A stretch of 17,420 nt of DNA from the NCBI GenBank assembly GCA_015679605.1, contig JAAAVE010000318.1, positions 5,533 through 22,952 of the forward strand. The letters are read 5' to 3'. The stretch is from Podila epigama (lineage: Eukaryota > Mortierellomycota > Mortierellomycetes > Mortierellales > Mortierellaceae). The position numbers and the translations under genes were made by a program. The notes beneath the pieces were generated by a model. That model made no database searches. It had not been told where the DNA came from and saw only the letters and a list, made by a program, of their open reading frames with translations. Positions 1 through 9,852 of this stretch are shown here, piece by piece. Position 1 is the first letter of the stretch. Each line of letters starts with the position of its first letter.

Positions 1-2606
1 TCCATAGTCAATGGTAGAGGCTGAGTAGCCTGCTGGGTCATGCTGGGGACAGTGATGGTAATATCAGGGACATCAATGGACCCAAGCTGACGGCCATTGT
101 ACATGACTGAAGCCTTGATGGATCGGATGGTCAAGGCAGGGATGAAAGGGTTATTGATCGTGACCGAGGCCATGGCCAGACCAGTCTCGCCAGTATTATC
201 AAGAATAGTCAAGGATGCTCCCAAGAGGAGTTGTGCTGGATTGCCGGGCATGGTGGGCTTCAGGTGAACCTGAGCCAGGCCGTTGGCGAGGGGGGCGATA
301 CCCGAAGCGGAAGAGGTCGCCACAATGTCGACTATGGAAGGTTGGTTGGTCATATAGTTGTGTAACAATGCCTGGCCACCCGCGGTTCCTGAAGGAGTGA
401 AAAGGGCTCCGACCTGTAGAAAGTTTACGCCCGGGACCAGATCGAGATGCGGAAAGATGACAGTCCCAACATCGTCGCCCTGGTAGACCATGTTGAATGT
501 GACAATTCCTCTCTCGCCCAGACCAGTGTTGATAGAGAGCAAGCTGGGGTTGAAGAGGGTCAGGTTGAGAGCGATTTGCAGGCCAGCGGGCATGCCACCG
601 ATGACGGTCAGGTTGTGGATGACTGCCGGTTGGGCCTTGAGACCTTGGAGACCCGCAAGGGCCACATCGGATTTGAATGGTATACCAGTGATATGAAGCT
701 CGCCGATTGGACTCAATGCCACAGTGGAGGCAACGCCCGCGACAGTGAAGGGTTGGGTTGTGCCGACGGTCAGCTGAAGGACAAAGTCATCAAAATCGGC
801 ATGAGAGTCGTTATGGATAGCAAACGGTGTTGGAGGCAGGACAAACTGAATGGAACTGCCAGGGCTGGCCGCGTTCTTTGTTGTCAAGGCAGGGCCCCAC
901 TCGGCAGCATTGAGGGCGGCCATGGATTTATTGTTGTAGATGACAGTCATGTTATTCTGGATCTGGGTGAGGTTGAGGGAGAAGCCAAAAGGCATTTCAA
1001 ATGCGGCAACAACACCGGGCGCCTTGGCCATAGGAGCGTACTCGTCGGTATTGGTCCAGTTCATGCCCATTGCGCCGAGTTCGATGCCCTTGATAACGTT
1101 CAAGGGTTCAGGCGCCTGCAACGCGACTTTGAGGGCCAAGGCCTTGAATCCGCTCGAGAGCCAGCTCACCTCATTGACACCATCAGGTAATACCGAGACG
1201 CCCCGAGCGGTTGTTGGGGCGGCTTTGCCTGCAATATAAGAAGAAAAGACAGAGCTATGAAAATAGAAATAGGCGGTTAGTATTGACTGACTGAAGAGGC
1301 ACCCTCGGATGACAGGCATGAACTGCCATCTTGCAATCATAAAGATTTGCCACATGTGGGGCATGGACTTTATATTACCTGACCGCTGCAAGATCTTCGG
1401 GAGTGGTCTGAGGAACCATGATACCAGTCAGGTTGAGGATAGACTCAGATTTGCCAAAAAGCGATGCGCCAGTAGCCTTGACCTGTCCAAGCGTAGTATT
1501 GCCAGTGCTGATGCTGAGGAGAACAGTGCCGAGGGTAACACCAATGGGTGAGGGGTTGTTCATGGCGGTGTCGATGGCCATATTGATGCCCTGACCTCCT
1601 GCAGCATCTGAAGGTAAATCAAAGTTGAGGATCCTGACATCTGGGAAGCCGCCCATGCCTAAAATGGATTGGTTTCCACATGAGTTATTGGATGGAATAC
1701 AAAACGGCGCAACCGGTTCTTGGTGGCCACACACACACACACACACACACATAAAGGGTCTTACCATCGAGTTCCAGTTCCTTGTTCAGCTGGAGGTCCT
1801 TGATGGTCATTCCAAGGGTCTCGAGAGTGATTTTGCTCCTGAGTGTCCAAACAAACGTTGGCTTATTCATCTATAATTGGAGCATTTGGTGTCAACATCT
1901 GAAGGCATATTCTGACAAGAGATAACATGAAATAAGGGAAAAGACACGCAATGGGCTAGAGATCCAAAGATAGGGCAATTGGAAGAGAAAAAATGATGGC
2001 CCAAAGTGTATATTTTTTTTTTGCTGGTGTGATGGTGGACACACGGAGGCATGGGGAGGTACAGTGGAAAATGGGTCAGGGGGGTGAAGGAAAACAATTT
2101 ACCATGTCGGCCGCAAAGTTTCCAAAGGCGTCAGCGTTGTTGATGGTGAATAAGGAGGATGCGATGAGGGAACCGCTACCACCGCTGGCTTTGGTGTCGG
2201 GGAGATTCATAGAGCCGAGGTGCTGGTCATTGTAATAGACATCAATGGGTTCAGGAAACTTTATGGTGGCGGGAAAAGGTCCAGTATTGCCGAGGGCGCC
2301 ATCCATAGCCATCTTGAGGTTGGTATTGGTGGGCTCTGTAATCTGGATACTGTTGAAGGACATGGAACTGGCATCCAAGATTAGCTGGGCCACCATGGGC
2401 AAGATAACGAAGATACCGATGGGTATGGCGATTGCGACAAGGATGACGGTCATGACAGCGCAAAAGATCCAGTATTTACGGCGTCTGTGGAGATTTTGTG
2501 TTCTTTGCTTGGTCACGGTTTTTTCTTCTTCAGCCTCAAGATGTACATCTTCGCGTGCTTCATTAGTTGTTGGTTCCTGCAAGGAAGCCTTGTCTTCTGT
2601 TGCCAT
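1..2606 (-). CDS. DUF3712-type single-pass membrane protein, C-terminus beyond window
   Basis: Function is unknown; I recognise the style of fungal proteins with DUF3712 (LEA-like) repeats. Exons on the minus strand are 2606-2103, 1870-1765, 1658-1379 and 1254 to beyond position 1, with phases 0, 1 and 2 at the junctions; 714 residues are visible and the last exon has no stop. Residues 1-45 are hydrophilic, ending in an Arg/Lys cluster (HRRRK). Residues 46-77 form one long hydrophobic segment. The rest is an extensive Ser/Thr/Asn-rich region, probably facing the vacuole, cell wall or exterior. A motif of the form Y-N-x-x-x-LGS-x-x-x-PD occurs near residue 124 (YYNDQHLGSMNLPD) and near residue 682 (MYNGRQLGSIDVPD), with weaker copies near 405 and 552. 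The last acceptor was chosen at CATAG (1255) because it follows a TACTAAC branch site and is the only frame-preserving choice; the stronger-looking TTGCAG further in leads to a stop. Confidence 0.83.
1659..1764 (-). other. Intron 2 of the DUF3712 gene, carrying a CA microsatellite
   Basis: A 106-nt intron with donor GTAAGA and acceptor TTTTAG. Positions 1729-1751 are a perfect (AC)n run, read as (GT)n in the transcript, starting only about 13 nt after the donor. It splits a glycine codon (phase 1). Confidence 0.85.
1729..1751. repeat. (AC)n microsatellite
   Basis: 23 nt of perfect dinucleotide repeat, entirely inside an intron of the DUF3712 gene, so length change would not alter the protein. 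Confidence 0.97.
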
Positions 2607-2973
2607 GGTTAATTTAATAGGATTGAATTGAAGCCTTTGATGTGTGGCGTGAGGTAGTTCTCTGTTCCGAATTTGATAGTTCTAGGGTTGGTGGTGGTGA
2701 TGAGTTTCGGAACGTATCAATTAATAGTCAATGTAGAGTATGGTTGTGAGGATAGTGAAAAAAGATAGGGTGGACGCGTCGGGTGGTGGTAGTGGTGATA
2801 GTGGTGGAAGTGTTGGAGGTGAAAGATAGAAATCAAAAATGTGCGGGAAAAGATGGCAATGGATGGAAGCGAACGACCAGCGTGAGCAACAACAACTGTA
2901 CAGAATTAGATGATAAGGAAGAAGATGAAGCGAAAGAGAGGTGAAAGAAAGAAGGATGGGGGATATGTTGCCC

Positions 2974-2981
2974 TTTTTATA
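2974..2981 (-). promoter_or_regulatory. TATA box of the DUF3712 gene
   Basis: Minus-strand TATAAAAA followed by GGGCA, about 370 nt upstream of the start codon, implying a long leader. The same TATAAAA(A)GGGCA arrangement occurs before OLE1. The site also reads TATAAAG on the plus strand, so its direction is inferred from the gene. Confidence 0.5.
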
Positions 2982-3021
2982 AAGAACACGCCACGATGGA
3001 AAAGGGGGTGGTGGTAGTGCT

Positions 3022-3058
3022 GGCACTGGCACTGGTGCTGGTGCTGGTGCTGGTGCTG
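3022..3058. repeat. Hexamer repeat GGCACT/GGTGCT
   Basis: Two GGCACT units followed by four GGTGCT units, just upstream of the DUF3712 TATA box. Confidence 0.9.
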
Positions 3059-4038
3059 ATGGAGAAAAAGGGACAGCTTGGTGATACCAATCTCAACCAG
3101 GTCGCCCGATTTCTTGCTTCTGCTTCTTTTTTTTTCTTTCCTTTGACCTGGTCTGCAGAAACCTAATCAAGGGGATAATAGTACAGAAGATATCTACCCA
3201 GATAATGGGGTCTGCAATAATGGTCATCCCGCGATCGTGAAAAGTCTGGACCGGTCTCCAAACATTCATGTTGGTGCACCGCAAATGCTTAGGGCTGAGT
3301 TCGTAGAACTGTCTTTTTTTTTTTTGCCACTAGACATGTGCGTTAGACAATTTGGCAACCATTGCTTGAAGACCAGGACTTTTCATAAAAAGTCTTTTGT
3401 TTCTTGAACATCGCAACACAACAATTTGCCACATTGCAAATGTTTCCTTCTCTTCCCAACTACCTCACCTCCTCACCTCCTCACCTCCTCCTCCACCGCC
3501 CCCTTCTTCCTCGAATGTCTGAACCTCCTTGCGGCCCTTTTTTCTTTTTTTCTTTTTTTTTCCCTTCATGGTGTTACAACAGGGTTCCGCCAATGGACAA
3601 CATCTATGGGAGAGACAAAGTCCTTCTTAACTTGGTTGTTCGATCTTGGTCTTCGCGCACTCGCGCAATTGTTCAACAAAAGCATCCAATCAATCCCATG
3701 GAATGCTATGCGTACTTCGCCCTCTTCCTACCCCTTTGGATCAAACAAAATGATTCCTTTGGGATCCTTGTATAGATTATTCACATGTCAAAGTCATCCT
3801 TCTCTTTCTTTGTTTCTAGCACGCCAACTCTCGCTCTCTCTTTTTCTCTCATATCGTCGAGTAGGCGTCAAATAGGGCACCACTCTCTTTCCTTCTTGAA
3901 CAAAAAAAGAAACATCACAATGATTTCAAACAAAAAAAAAAAAGAAAAAAGAAAAACAACAACAAAAAAATAAAGATGGTTCCAAAGATTGAATGTTCGT
4001 TTCCCTTATTTCAACACACAAAAAATGAAAAAGAAAAT

Positions 4039-5649
4039 TTAGTAGCCGAGGGCGGCGATCTTCTCCTGGACCTTGGCCAAGTCGGAGGCCTTGGCGGTGA
4101 CAGCCTTGGCGCGGACGTTGGCAATGGCCTTCTTGCGCTCGTAGAAAGCCTTGGACTTGACCTTGCGCTTCTCCTCGAGGTTGGCAACAACATCGTTGTA
4201 CTTCCAGCCGACCTCATGGGAGACACGCTTGATGGTGCAGTACTTGCGGCCGGGCTTGAGCTTGAGGACGCGGAGAGCAGAGGGGACGACCATGCGCTTC
4301 ATGCGGTCGTAAGGTGGGGGGACACCCTCGAAGAGCTTGATGCGGTCCAAAGCAGCGGCACCACGGGCAGTCTTGTGGGGAATCATACCACGGATGGCAC
4401 GGTAGAAGATGCGGGAGGGGGCGCGGAAGTGGAAAGCACCACGGGCGGGGTTGACAACGCAACGCTTACGGAGGAAAGCGTGGTACTTCACTATTAGAGA
4501 AAAGCAAAGAGTGGAAAATCGAGTTAGAATCTCGAGTATCAATCAAGCTTTTCTTGTTCAGATCGCAATCCCTGTTCTCCCTTTCACTGTTTTTCTGCGC
4601 TTTGGCATATCCTTAGTGTTTGGACCGAAAGGTCCCAAAAAAAAAGGGATAACAGAAAAGTGGCCTCCACCGTCTACGGCCAACACTTGCACTCAGGCAA
4701 TATGGATACAAATAAATCTGCTGTAGACAAAGCTTCCGCCTGATAAACCTCCTTGCTTGTGTTGGTCTCCTTTGATGATGTCCTCTTGTTCAACATAAAA
4801 TATTGGCATATGGCCACCCACAGCAAAGTCGCTCAGCCGTGGAAATAACATGCTAGATCCAGTATCCGACATTTCGCACAGAGCTCCCATAGCATCTACA
4901 ATAACGACGACTTACGCTTGTTACGGAAGAAGGAACCGGAAACATTCAACTCCTCGCAGCGGACGACAACGACACGCTGGCCGGTGAGAGCCTGCTTGGC
5001 AACAATGGAGGCAAGGCGACCCAAGAGATGGCCCTTACCATCGATGACAACCACCTATTATTTTTTTTTGGTTGAACAGTGGGTGAAAATATATTAGAAC
5101 CCTTGTTTCTATCAGAGTCGAATATAGGCCATCCCATCTGATTAGATTGCTCCTGTAAGGTGATGTCAGTGGTTCGAACAGCCTTCTCATGGGAATTGTC
5201 ATTGATGTTGTTGATCCGTGCTACTTTGTTGTTCATCAGGCAGAATTCTTAATTCTGAAAATCCAATGTCAAATGATCAGCGATTTGACATGGAAATTCC
5301 TCAATGTGAAAAATAGAATCAAAATCCTGCCATGAAGGACGGATGATTCTTTCTCCTGCTGATGAATCAAAATCAAGAGATCATTTTCTCTCTAGTTCCC
5401 ATTCATAATGGTCACTGACGAGACATGTGTCAAGAGATCCAGATGAATAAAAGCGATTTCAGAATATCCTTCATAGTGGATCCATGCTGATTTCGATTCG
5501 ATGACTGATTCTGACATGATGAGATTCATTGCTGATATTGTCGGAACTGTTTGCTTGTCTCTGACTCCCGCTTGTCTCCATGCTGTCTTTTTTCCTCCCC
5601 TCCTCCCTCAAGAAAAGCTCCCGTGAATTACTTTTTCGAACGAGCTCAT
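4039..5649 (-). CDS. RPL16: Large-subunit ribosomal protein uL13 (yeast L16 / animal L13a)
   Basis: Structural protein of the cytosolic 60S ribosome that binds 25S rRNA. Exons are 5649-5632 (18 nt, coding MSSFEK), 5054-4916 and 4490-4039; junctions are phase 0 and phase 1, giving 202 aa against about 200 for the family. Diagnostic stretches are [16 protein letters not shown] (residues 7-22), [15 protein letters not shown] around 48-62, [13 protein letters not shown] near 73-85, [19 protein letters not shown] and the C-terminal AALGY. The start was chosen because the codon before GTGGTTGTC in genomic DNA is TAG, so an upstream exon is required; ATGAGCTCGTTCGAAAAA followed by GTAATT supplies an N-terminus like fungal homologues. 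Introns are 577 nt and 425 nt, the two longest in the window apart from the TEF1 leader intron. It is divergent from the amidotransferase gene. Confidence 0.97.
4491..4915 (-). other. Intron 2 of uL13 (425 nt)
   Basis: Donor GTAAGT and acceptor CTAATAG; splits the leucine codon of NK-LKY (phase 1). Around 4622-4638 it contains a small hairpin (GGACC, four-base loop, GGTCC) beside an A-tract. No box C/D signature was seen. Confidence 0.92.
5055..5631 (-). other. Intron 1 of uL13 (577 nt)
   Basis: Donor GTAATT and acceptor AATAATAG, placed after codon 6. It is unusually long for this locus. Early long introns are typical of ribosomal protein genes, and such introns often host snoRNAs. It contains a weak box C/D-like pair (see findings) but no clear RNA gene. 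Confidence 0.88.
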
Positions 5650-6652
5650 GTTGAAAATATGGAAATGTAGAGGAAGAAAAAATTTTGACAGTTGCAGCGC
5701 CTGAGTCGCCTTTGTTCGTTGCATCCGCTGGAAATGAAAATCTACGCAAATGCTTCAGCATTTCGAATTTTTCCGGTGACGTCATAATTTCTTTCTGCAT
5801 GTGGGCAACCCTTAAGTCGTGAGTTTTTTGAACAGCCCCGTCCTGAAGGTTCATTCAATACCAATCTTGTCATGAGGTGATACCCGTGAAAGTTATCGGA
5901 AACACCATCATTATGATCAATGTAATCGCTGGAGTCCTCTATAAAATGCCCATATACTCATATACTCCTCGAGAAGCCGTTATGTCAAACGCCAATATAA
6001 AGCAGGTTGAAGGGAAGAAGCAGAGAAAGCCAATAACCCGGCAGCTTGTAGTTTTTGTATTTATTTGTACACTACAAGTTGTGTGAGGATGGAATAGGAT
6101 AGGAGTGGGGATTCTATTGGGGGTGGGCGCAAAGATGGGTGCTTGTGCTGCCCGTAGTGCTGCCCGTGTTCTTTCAGAAATGCTTTATTACGCAGGATTG
6201 TGCTTCTACAAAACAAGGACGCATGCTGCGTCAGAAGAGGATTGTGCTGTTTCACAAGAGGTGCATGCAGAAGGACAAAGAAATCGTGCCTCGCCAGCAC
6301 AGGGAAAGCAACGACAATCGTTCCCCTACTTTTCCTTACCCAAGAGCCCAACCCTGGCGCCAAGCACTTGTTAGTAAAGGAGGTACCTTTTTGGTTCAGT
6401 GTCCACAACAGCGCATCATGTTTGCCCTGCATGGGTCAGAGGAATGCTTGGGAACGCCTCAAAGGGCAGTCTATCCCCCAAAGATTCATGTCCAATCGGC
6501 ATTTATTTCTGCTGAGCAACAATATTCAGTATTCAGACAATGTCATTCCAATGCCCCATTTCTTCTCTTCGCTTCTCATCCTCATCCTCTCCCTCTCATT
6601 CCTCTCTGCCTTCCACTACACTGAACCAAACAACCTTTTCCAATTCAAAACC
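5650..6652. other. Divergent upstream region shared by uL13 and the amidotransferase
   Basis: About 1 kb between the two start codons. It holds a perfect CRE-type palindrome (5777-5784) near uL13, plus-strand TATA-like sequences near 5940 (TATAAAAT) and 5996, and a CT-rich tract at 6560-6615 just ahead of the amidotransferase, typical of a transcription start or leader. Several frames stay open across 6100-6430 on both strands, but none looks like a protein I know. Confidence 0.65.
5777..5784. promoter_or_regulatory. CRE-type palindrome TGACGTCA
   Basis: A perfect 8-bp site for ATF/CREB-class bZIP factors, 128 bp upstream of the uL13 start codon. That the site is used is inference from position and perfect match. 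Confidence 0.45.
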
Positions 6653-7819
6653 ATGCTAAAGTTCAGCACCCGAAGTAACCGTGACAACACTATCCGCCTA
6701 GCGCTACTCGTCTGTGGCACGCCCATTGCCCCTGTCTTGGAAGCGCACGGTGATTATCCAGCCATTTTTAGACGTCTATTCGAAGCAGGCCTAGAGACGC
6801 TCAAGGCACAAGGAGCCATCCACCCCGACACGAATCTCGTTCTGGAAGGTTTCGATGTCCGCGAGGGTATCTACCCAACCTCAGATGTTTTTTGGGACGG
6901 CATTGTTATTTCAGGCAGTGGTAATAGAGCATATTCTTTCTTTTTTTTGGAGTTGCCAGACACCGACATAATACGGCCATTGGTGACAAAAGACTCACAA
7001 GGAAGGTACTGGGGGGTCTTTTATACATTTACTATGAAACAGCAAGCGACGCCTACGCAGATATACCATGGATCAATGATCTTGTCAAGTATGTTCAAGA
7101 TTTCCCACGGGACAAGGAGTCTCCTAAAATGATTGGAGTCTGCTTTGGTCACCAAGTCATTGGTCGTGCCTATAACGCCAAGGTCGCCAAAAACACTCGT
7201 GGATGGGAGGTAAAAAAAAAGCGTTAGAATATAAGCATAGTCGTCTTTTAACTTGCTTCCCCCCCGCCTGCCTTTGCTCAGGAACACTCACAGCAATTGT
7301 TCAATTGAATAGATTGGATGGACGCCAACAGAACTTACAGCCGAAGGTCAAGAGTTTTGGCAAGACTCGATCATGGTATCTTAAAACGCAGCATTTTTTC
7401 TTTTCTTTTCTTTTTTTGGCCCCTCCACTCTGCGCAGTTCAGAGTCATCGCCCAAGCTATCTAATAACTTGGTACATGTACCTTCCTTTTTATTCTCTCT
7501 CTCTTCCACATGACGATCATACATATAGCGAATTCATGAATTGCACCAGGATATTGTCTACAACGTTCCAGAGGACTTTAAATTGCTCGCATCGACTGAA
7601 CATACATTTGTACAATCTATGATCTCCAAGGATGGCAGGATCGTATCGCTTCAAGGACACCCAGAATTCACAAGCCCCATCATGAAGGATTTCATTTCCA
7701 TTCGGACTGCTCTTGGCGTCTTTAGTAAGGAGCTTTCATCTGCAGCCATGAAAGTGGTGGACAATCCTTTGGACAGGACCAAGATCGCTGCAAGACTATT
7801 GCAGTTCTGTCTCGATTAG
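6653..7819 (+). CDS. Class I glutamine amidotransferase-like protein (GMP-synthase-like GATase fold)
   Basis: Exons are 6653-6920, 7043-7209, 7313-7375 and 7529-7819, with junction phases 1, 0 and 0; 262 aa, a stand-alone GATase domain with no synthetase partner attached. The nucleophile elbow is GVCFGHQVIG with Cys123; the other triad members are His210 and Glu212 in LQGHPEF. An oxyanion-side motif VISGS(A)S sits at about 86-91. It resembles the fungal YLR126C family, for which the ammonia acceptor, if any, is not established; a peptide or small-molecule amide hydrolase role is possible. The start chosen (AAAACCATGC) matches cytosolic homologues; an in-frame ATG at 6551 would add 34 residues (see findings). 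A possible poly(A) signal lies at 7891. It is convergent with OLE1. Confidence 0.93.
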
Positions 7820-7890
7820 TGTAATTTTTGCAACATCGTGGCCATGATTACTTTTTTTGCGTAAGAATAAGAAAAAAAAAACAATAACGA

Positions 7891-7896
7891 AATAAA
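7891..7896 (+). terminator. Poly(A) signal of the amidotransferase gene
   Basis: AATAAA 72 nt after the stop codon, in an A-rich setting. Confidence 0.5.
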
Positions 7897-8058
7897 AGTA
7901 GATTCATCGCACTCACATATTCACTCATTGGGATGCATTCACTTTATAGGCAGTCAATGGACCCTGTCAATGCTTGGTGGGGTGGTGTTATACAACATTC
8001 TCACAGATATGCATAACCGAAAGTATCAAGATGCAAAGGAGATATGAGTTATGCTGGT

Positions 8059-8064
8059 TTTATT
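8059..8064 (-). terminator. Possible poly(A) signal of OLE1
   Basis: Minus-strand AATAAA about 210 nt after the OLE1 stop; no nearer copy was noticed. Confidence 0.35.
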
Positions 8065-8130
8065 AATGCCCGAAGGTGCGATTTGAATGTTACAAGGTTG
8101 CTCCAGTTGTTTATGGTGCTGGTGCAGGAT

Positions 8131-8148
8131 GATGGATGGATGGATGGA
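8131..8148. repeat. Short GGAT tandem repeat
   Basis: About four GGAT units in the probable OLE1 3'UTR. The same tetranucleotide family recurs at 16883-16909. Confidence 0.85.
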
Positions 8149-8271
8149 AATGAGAGGGATGGAGGTATAATGATGGCAAGAGAATATAAAAGACTACACG
8201 AAATATGAAAGAAAAGAACAAAAACAAAAAAGACAATAAAAAAATGGAGAGGTAGCAAAAGAACGATGATC

Positions 8272-9816
8272 TTACTCGCTCTTGCCGTGGGGCTCGCCAT
8301 AGACGGGGACAGAAGGGTTCTTCTTCTGAGCCTCGACCTCACCACCAAACTCGACAACAGCGACACGCATCAACGAGAGCAAGTTGCGGGCAGCATTAGA
8401 GTGGTCGTACATGCCACCGTTGAAGGCTGCGGTCATGTCCTTGCCAATGCCCATCTTCAAGTACTTTTCGCCACCGGGATGCTCAGTCATAAAGTCAGTG
8501 ACATCGTAGACGACACCCTCGAGCAGAATCCACTTCTTGTTGTCGTTTTTGCAGGCGTGCTGATAATCCTCGAAGCTGAGAATGGGCAGATCGGCGATGG
8601 GTGTGCCCCACTGGAGCTTGGTCTTCTTCTCAAGGACACGCTTCTCGATCATCTGAAGCTGACCCTTGCGGACCTCGTTATCAGGGAAGGTCTTGAGGTG
8701 AGAGGCGAGGCCGAAGAAGGCGCAAATAGCAATGAGCCACTTGGTAGGGTCGTACTGGTAAAAACGGATGGCGTTACGATAATCCTGGGGGAACTGGTGG
8801 TGGAAGTTGTGGTAACCCTCTCCCATGGTGACAAAGGCGGTGATGAAGTGGTCGCGAGGAGAGTGGCGGTCATCGAAGGGACCCTCACCCAACCAGTGGG
8901 CAAGCGAGTTGACACAGAAGGTGGCGTGATGAACGAAAACGAGACGGAGGATAGCGGCAAAATAGTAACCACCGCGCCAGTCGCCCCAGCCGAATCCAGC
9001 AACAGCGGTAGGGAAGAGAACACCCATGATGAGGACGAGGATGGGGTAGTTTTTGTGCTGCCAGTTAACGAGCTTGGATTTGTTGAGATCGTCGACATCG
9101 GCGTGACCAATCTTCCATCCGGGGCGCTTGACCAACATCCAGCCGATATGTGAGAAGAAGAGACCACGGTGAGCGCTGTAAGGGTCCTTCTCGGTATCAG
9201 TCCAGCGATGATGAGCACGATGACCACGAGACCACCACTTGATGGAGCCCTCGACAGCACCAGTTCCAAGCAGGCAGAGCACGAAGCTCATAGCAGGTCC
9301 AGCGGTATAAGCTCGATGAGCCCAAAGACGATGATATCCTGTTTGTTTTTGGTTTTAGTGGTGTGGGGGAGGAAATATCGGAGAATGAAGGTTAGACAGA
9401 ATCCGTAGAGGAGTTGAATGGGGAAGAAAGTAAAAAAAAAAACCCCCCAACAATTAGGATTATCTAATTTGCATTCCTAAAATGGAAAATTGTCCAGGTT
9501 TGTCAAAAAAAATAATAAAAAAAGTGGAGATGGGTCAAAACTTGCCTGCAGTGATGCCAAGTCCAGTGGCAAAGTAGTAGATAAAGGCCCAGATGGCAGT
9601 CTTTCTCTGGAGCTCGACTGTGAAGAGACCGTAGAGGGCGATCAAGGGAGTGAGGCCAAGACCCATGACATGCTTCCAGTCGACAAACTTGTGCCAGTTG
9701 GAGAGTGTGACCTTTGCATTGATCAGTGGTGGAAGTTCCTCATGCTTGAGAGGGTCTCTACGTGTCTCGGTTTGGGTTGCCGGCACGGTGAAGGAAGGGG
9801 GAAGTGGCGTGGCCAT
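8272..9816 (-). CDS. OLE1: Acyl-CoA delta-9 fatty acid desaturase with fused cytochrome b5 domain
   Basis: Introduces the first double bond into stearoyl/palmitoyl-CoA in the ER membrane, using O2 and electrons passed from cytochrome b5 reductase through the fused b5 domain. Exons are 9816-9546 and 9338-8272, joined in phase 1 to give 445 aa. The three iron-binding histidine boxes are HRLWAH (93-98), HRAHH (130-134) and HNFHH (267-271). Hydrophobic segments flank them, e.g. around 50-86 and 190-210. The C-terminal b5 domain (about 340-425) has heme ligands His377 in HPGGEKY and His403 in MYDHSNAA. The join falls inside GITAG-YHRLWAH and is strictly conserved, which fixes the unusual GC donor. 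From memory it closely matches Mortierella delta-9 desaturases. The leader next to the ATG is CA-rich. Confidence 0.98.
9339..9545 (-). other. GC-AG intron of OLE1 (207 nt)
   Basis: The donor reads CTGCAG then GCAAGTTTT, and the acceptor AAACAG then GATATC. No GT donor gives the conserved GITAGYHRLW join. AG before GCAAGT is the classic context for GC donors. Confidence 0.93.
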
Positions 9817-9829
9817 GATGTTGTGTATA

Positions 9830-9852
9830 TGTGTGTGTGTGTTTGTGTGTTG
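9830..9852. repeat. (TG)n microsatellite in the OLE1 leader
   Basis: Imperfect TG repeat 14 nt upstream of the OLE1 start; the mRNA leader therefore carries a CA-rich unstructured tract right before the ATG. Confidence 0.9.

Larger units (their letters stand above)
2607..4038. other. Intergenic region between DUF3712 gene and uL13
   Basis: It holds the promoter and leader of the DUF3712 gene (2607 to about 3000) and the 3' region of uL13 (about 3900-4038). Between them are purine-rich tracts near 2750-2960, a hexamer repeat at 3022-3058 and a strongly pyrimidine-rich stretch at 3440-3560. A TATA-like CATAAAAAG near 3385 precedes a short open frame, 3515-3775 on the plus strand, that I do not recognise and do not call as a gene. 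No RNA gene was seen. Confidence 0.7.
7820..8271. other. Convergent 3' region between amidotransferase and OLE1
   Basis: Both genes end into this 452-nt spacer. It contains AATAAA on the plus strand at 7891-7896, AATAAA on the minus strand at 8064-8059, a short GGAT repeat at 8131-8148 and A-rich tracts. No gene was seen. Confidence 0.7.

Noticed and set aside
447-1190. A 247-codon open frame on the plus strand
   Set aside because: It lies exactly antisense to the large open last exon of the DUF3712 gene and arises from its codon bias; no recognisable domain.
4693-4890. A 65-codon minus-strand frame in uL13 intron 2
   Set aside because: Entirely intronic and without any recognisable sequence; the conserved NK-LKY join shows the segment is spliced out.
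5165-5180. GGTTCGAAC, like a tRNA T-loop / B box
   Set aside because: No A box, acceptor stem or cloverleaf could be formed around it on either strand.
6061-6432. A 123-codon minus-strand open frame in the divergent promoter
   Set aside because: Starts with ATG but has low complexity ends, no known motif and no splice or promoter context that supports it.
8266-9153. A 295-codon open frame on the plus strand
   Set aside because: Antisense shadow of the strongly conserved OLE1 exon 2.
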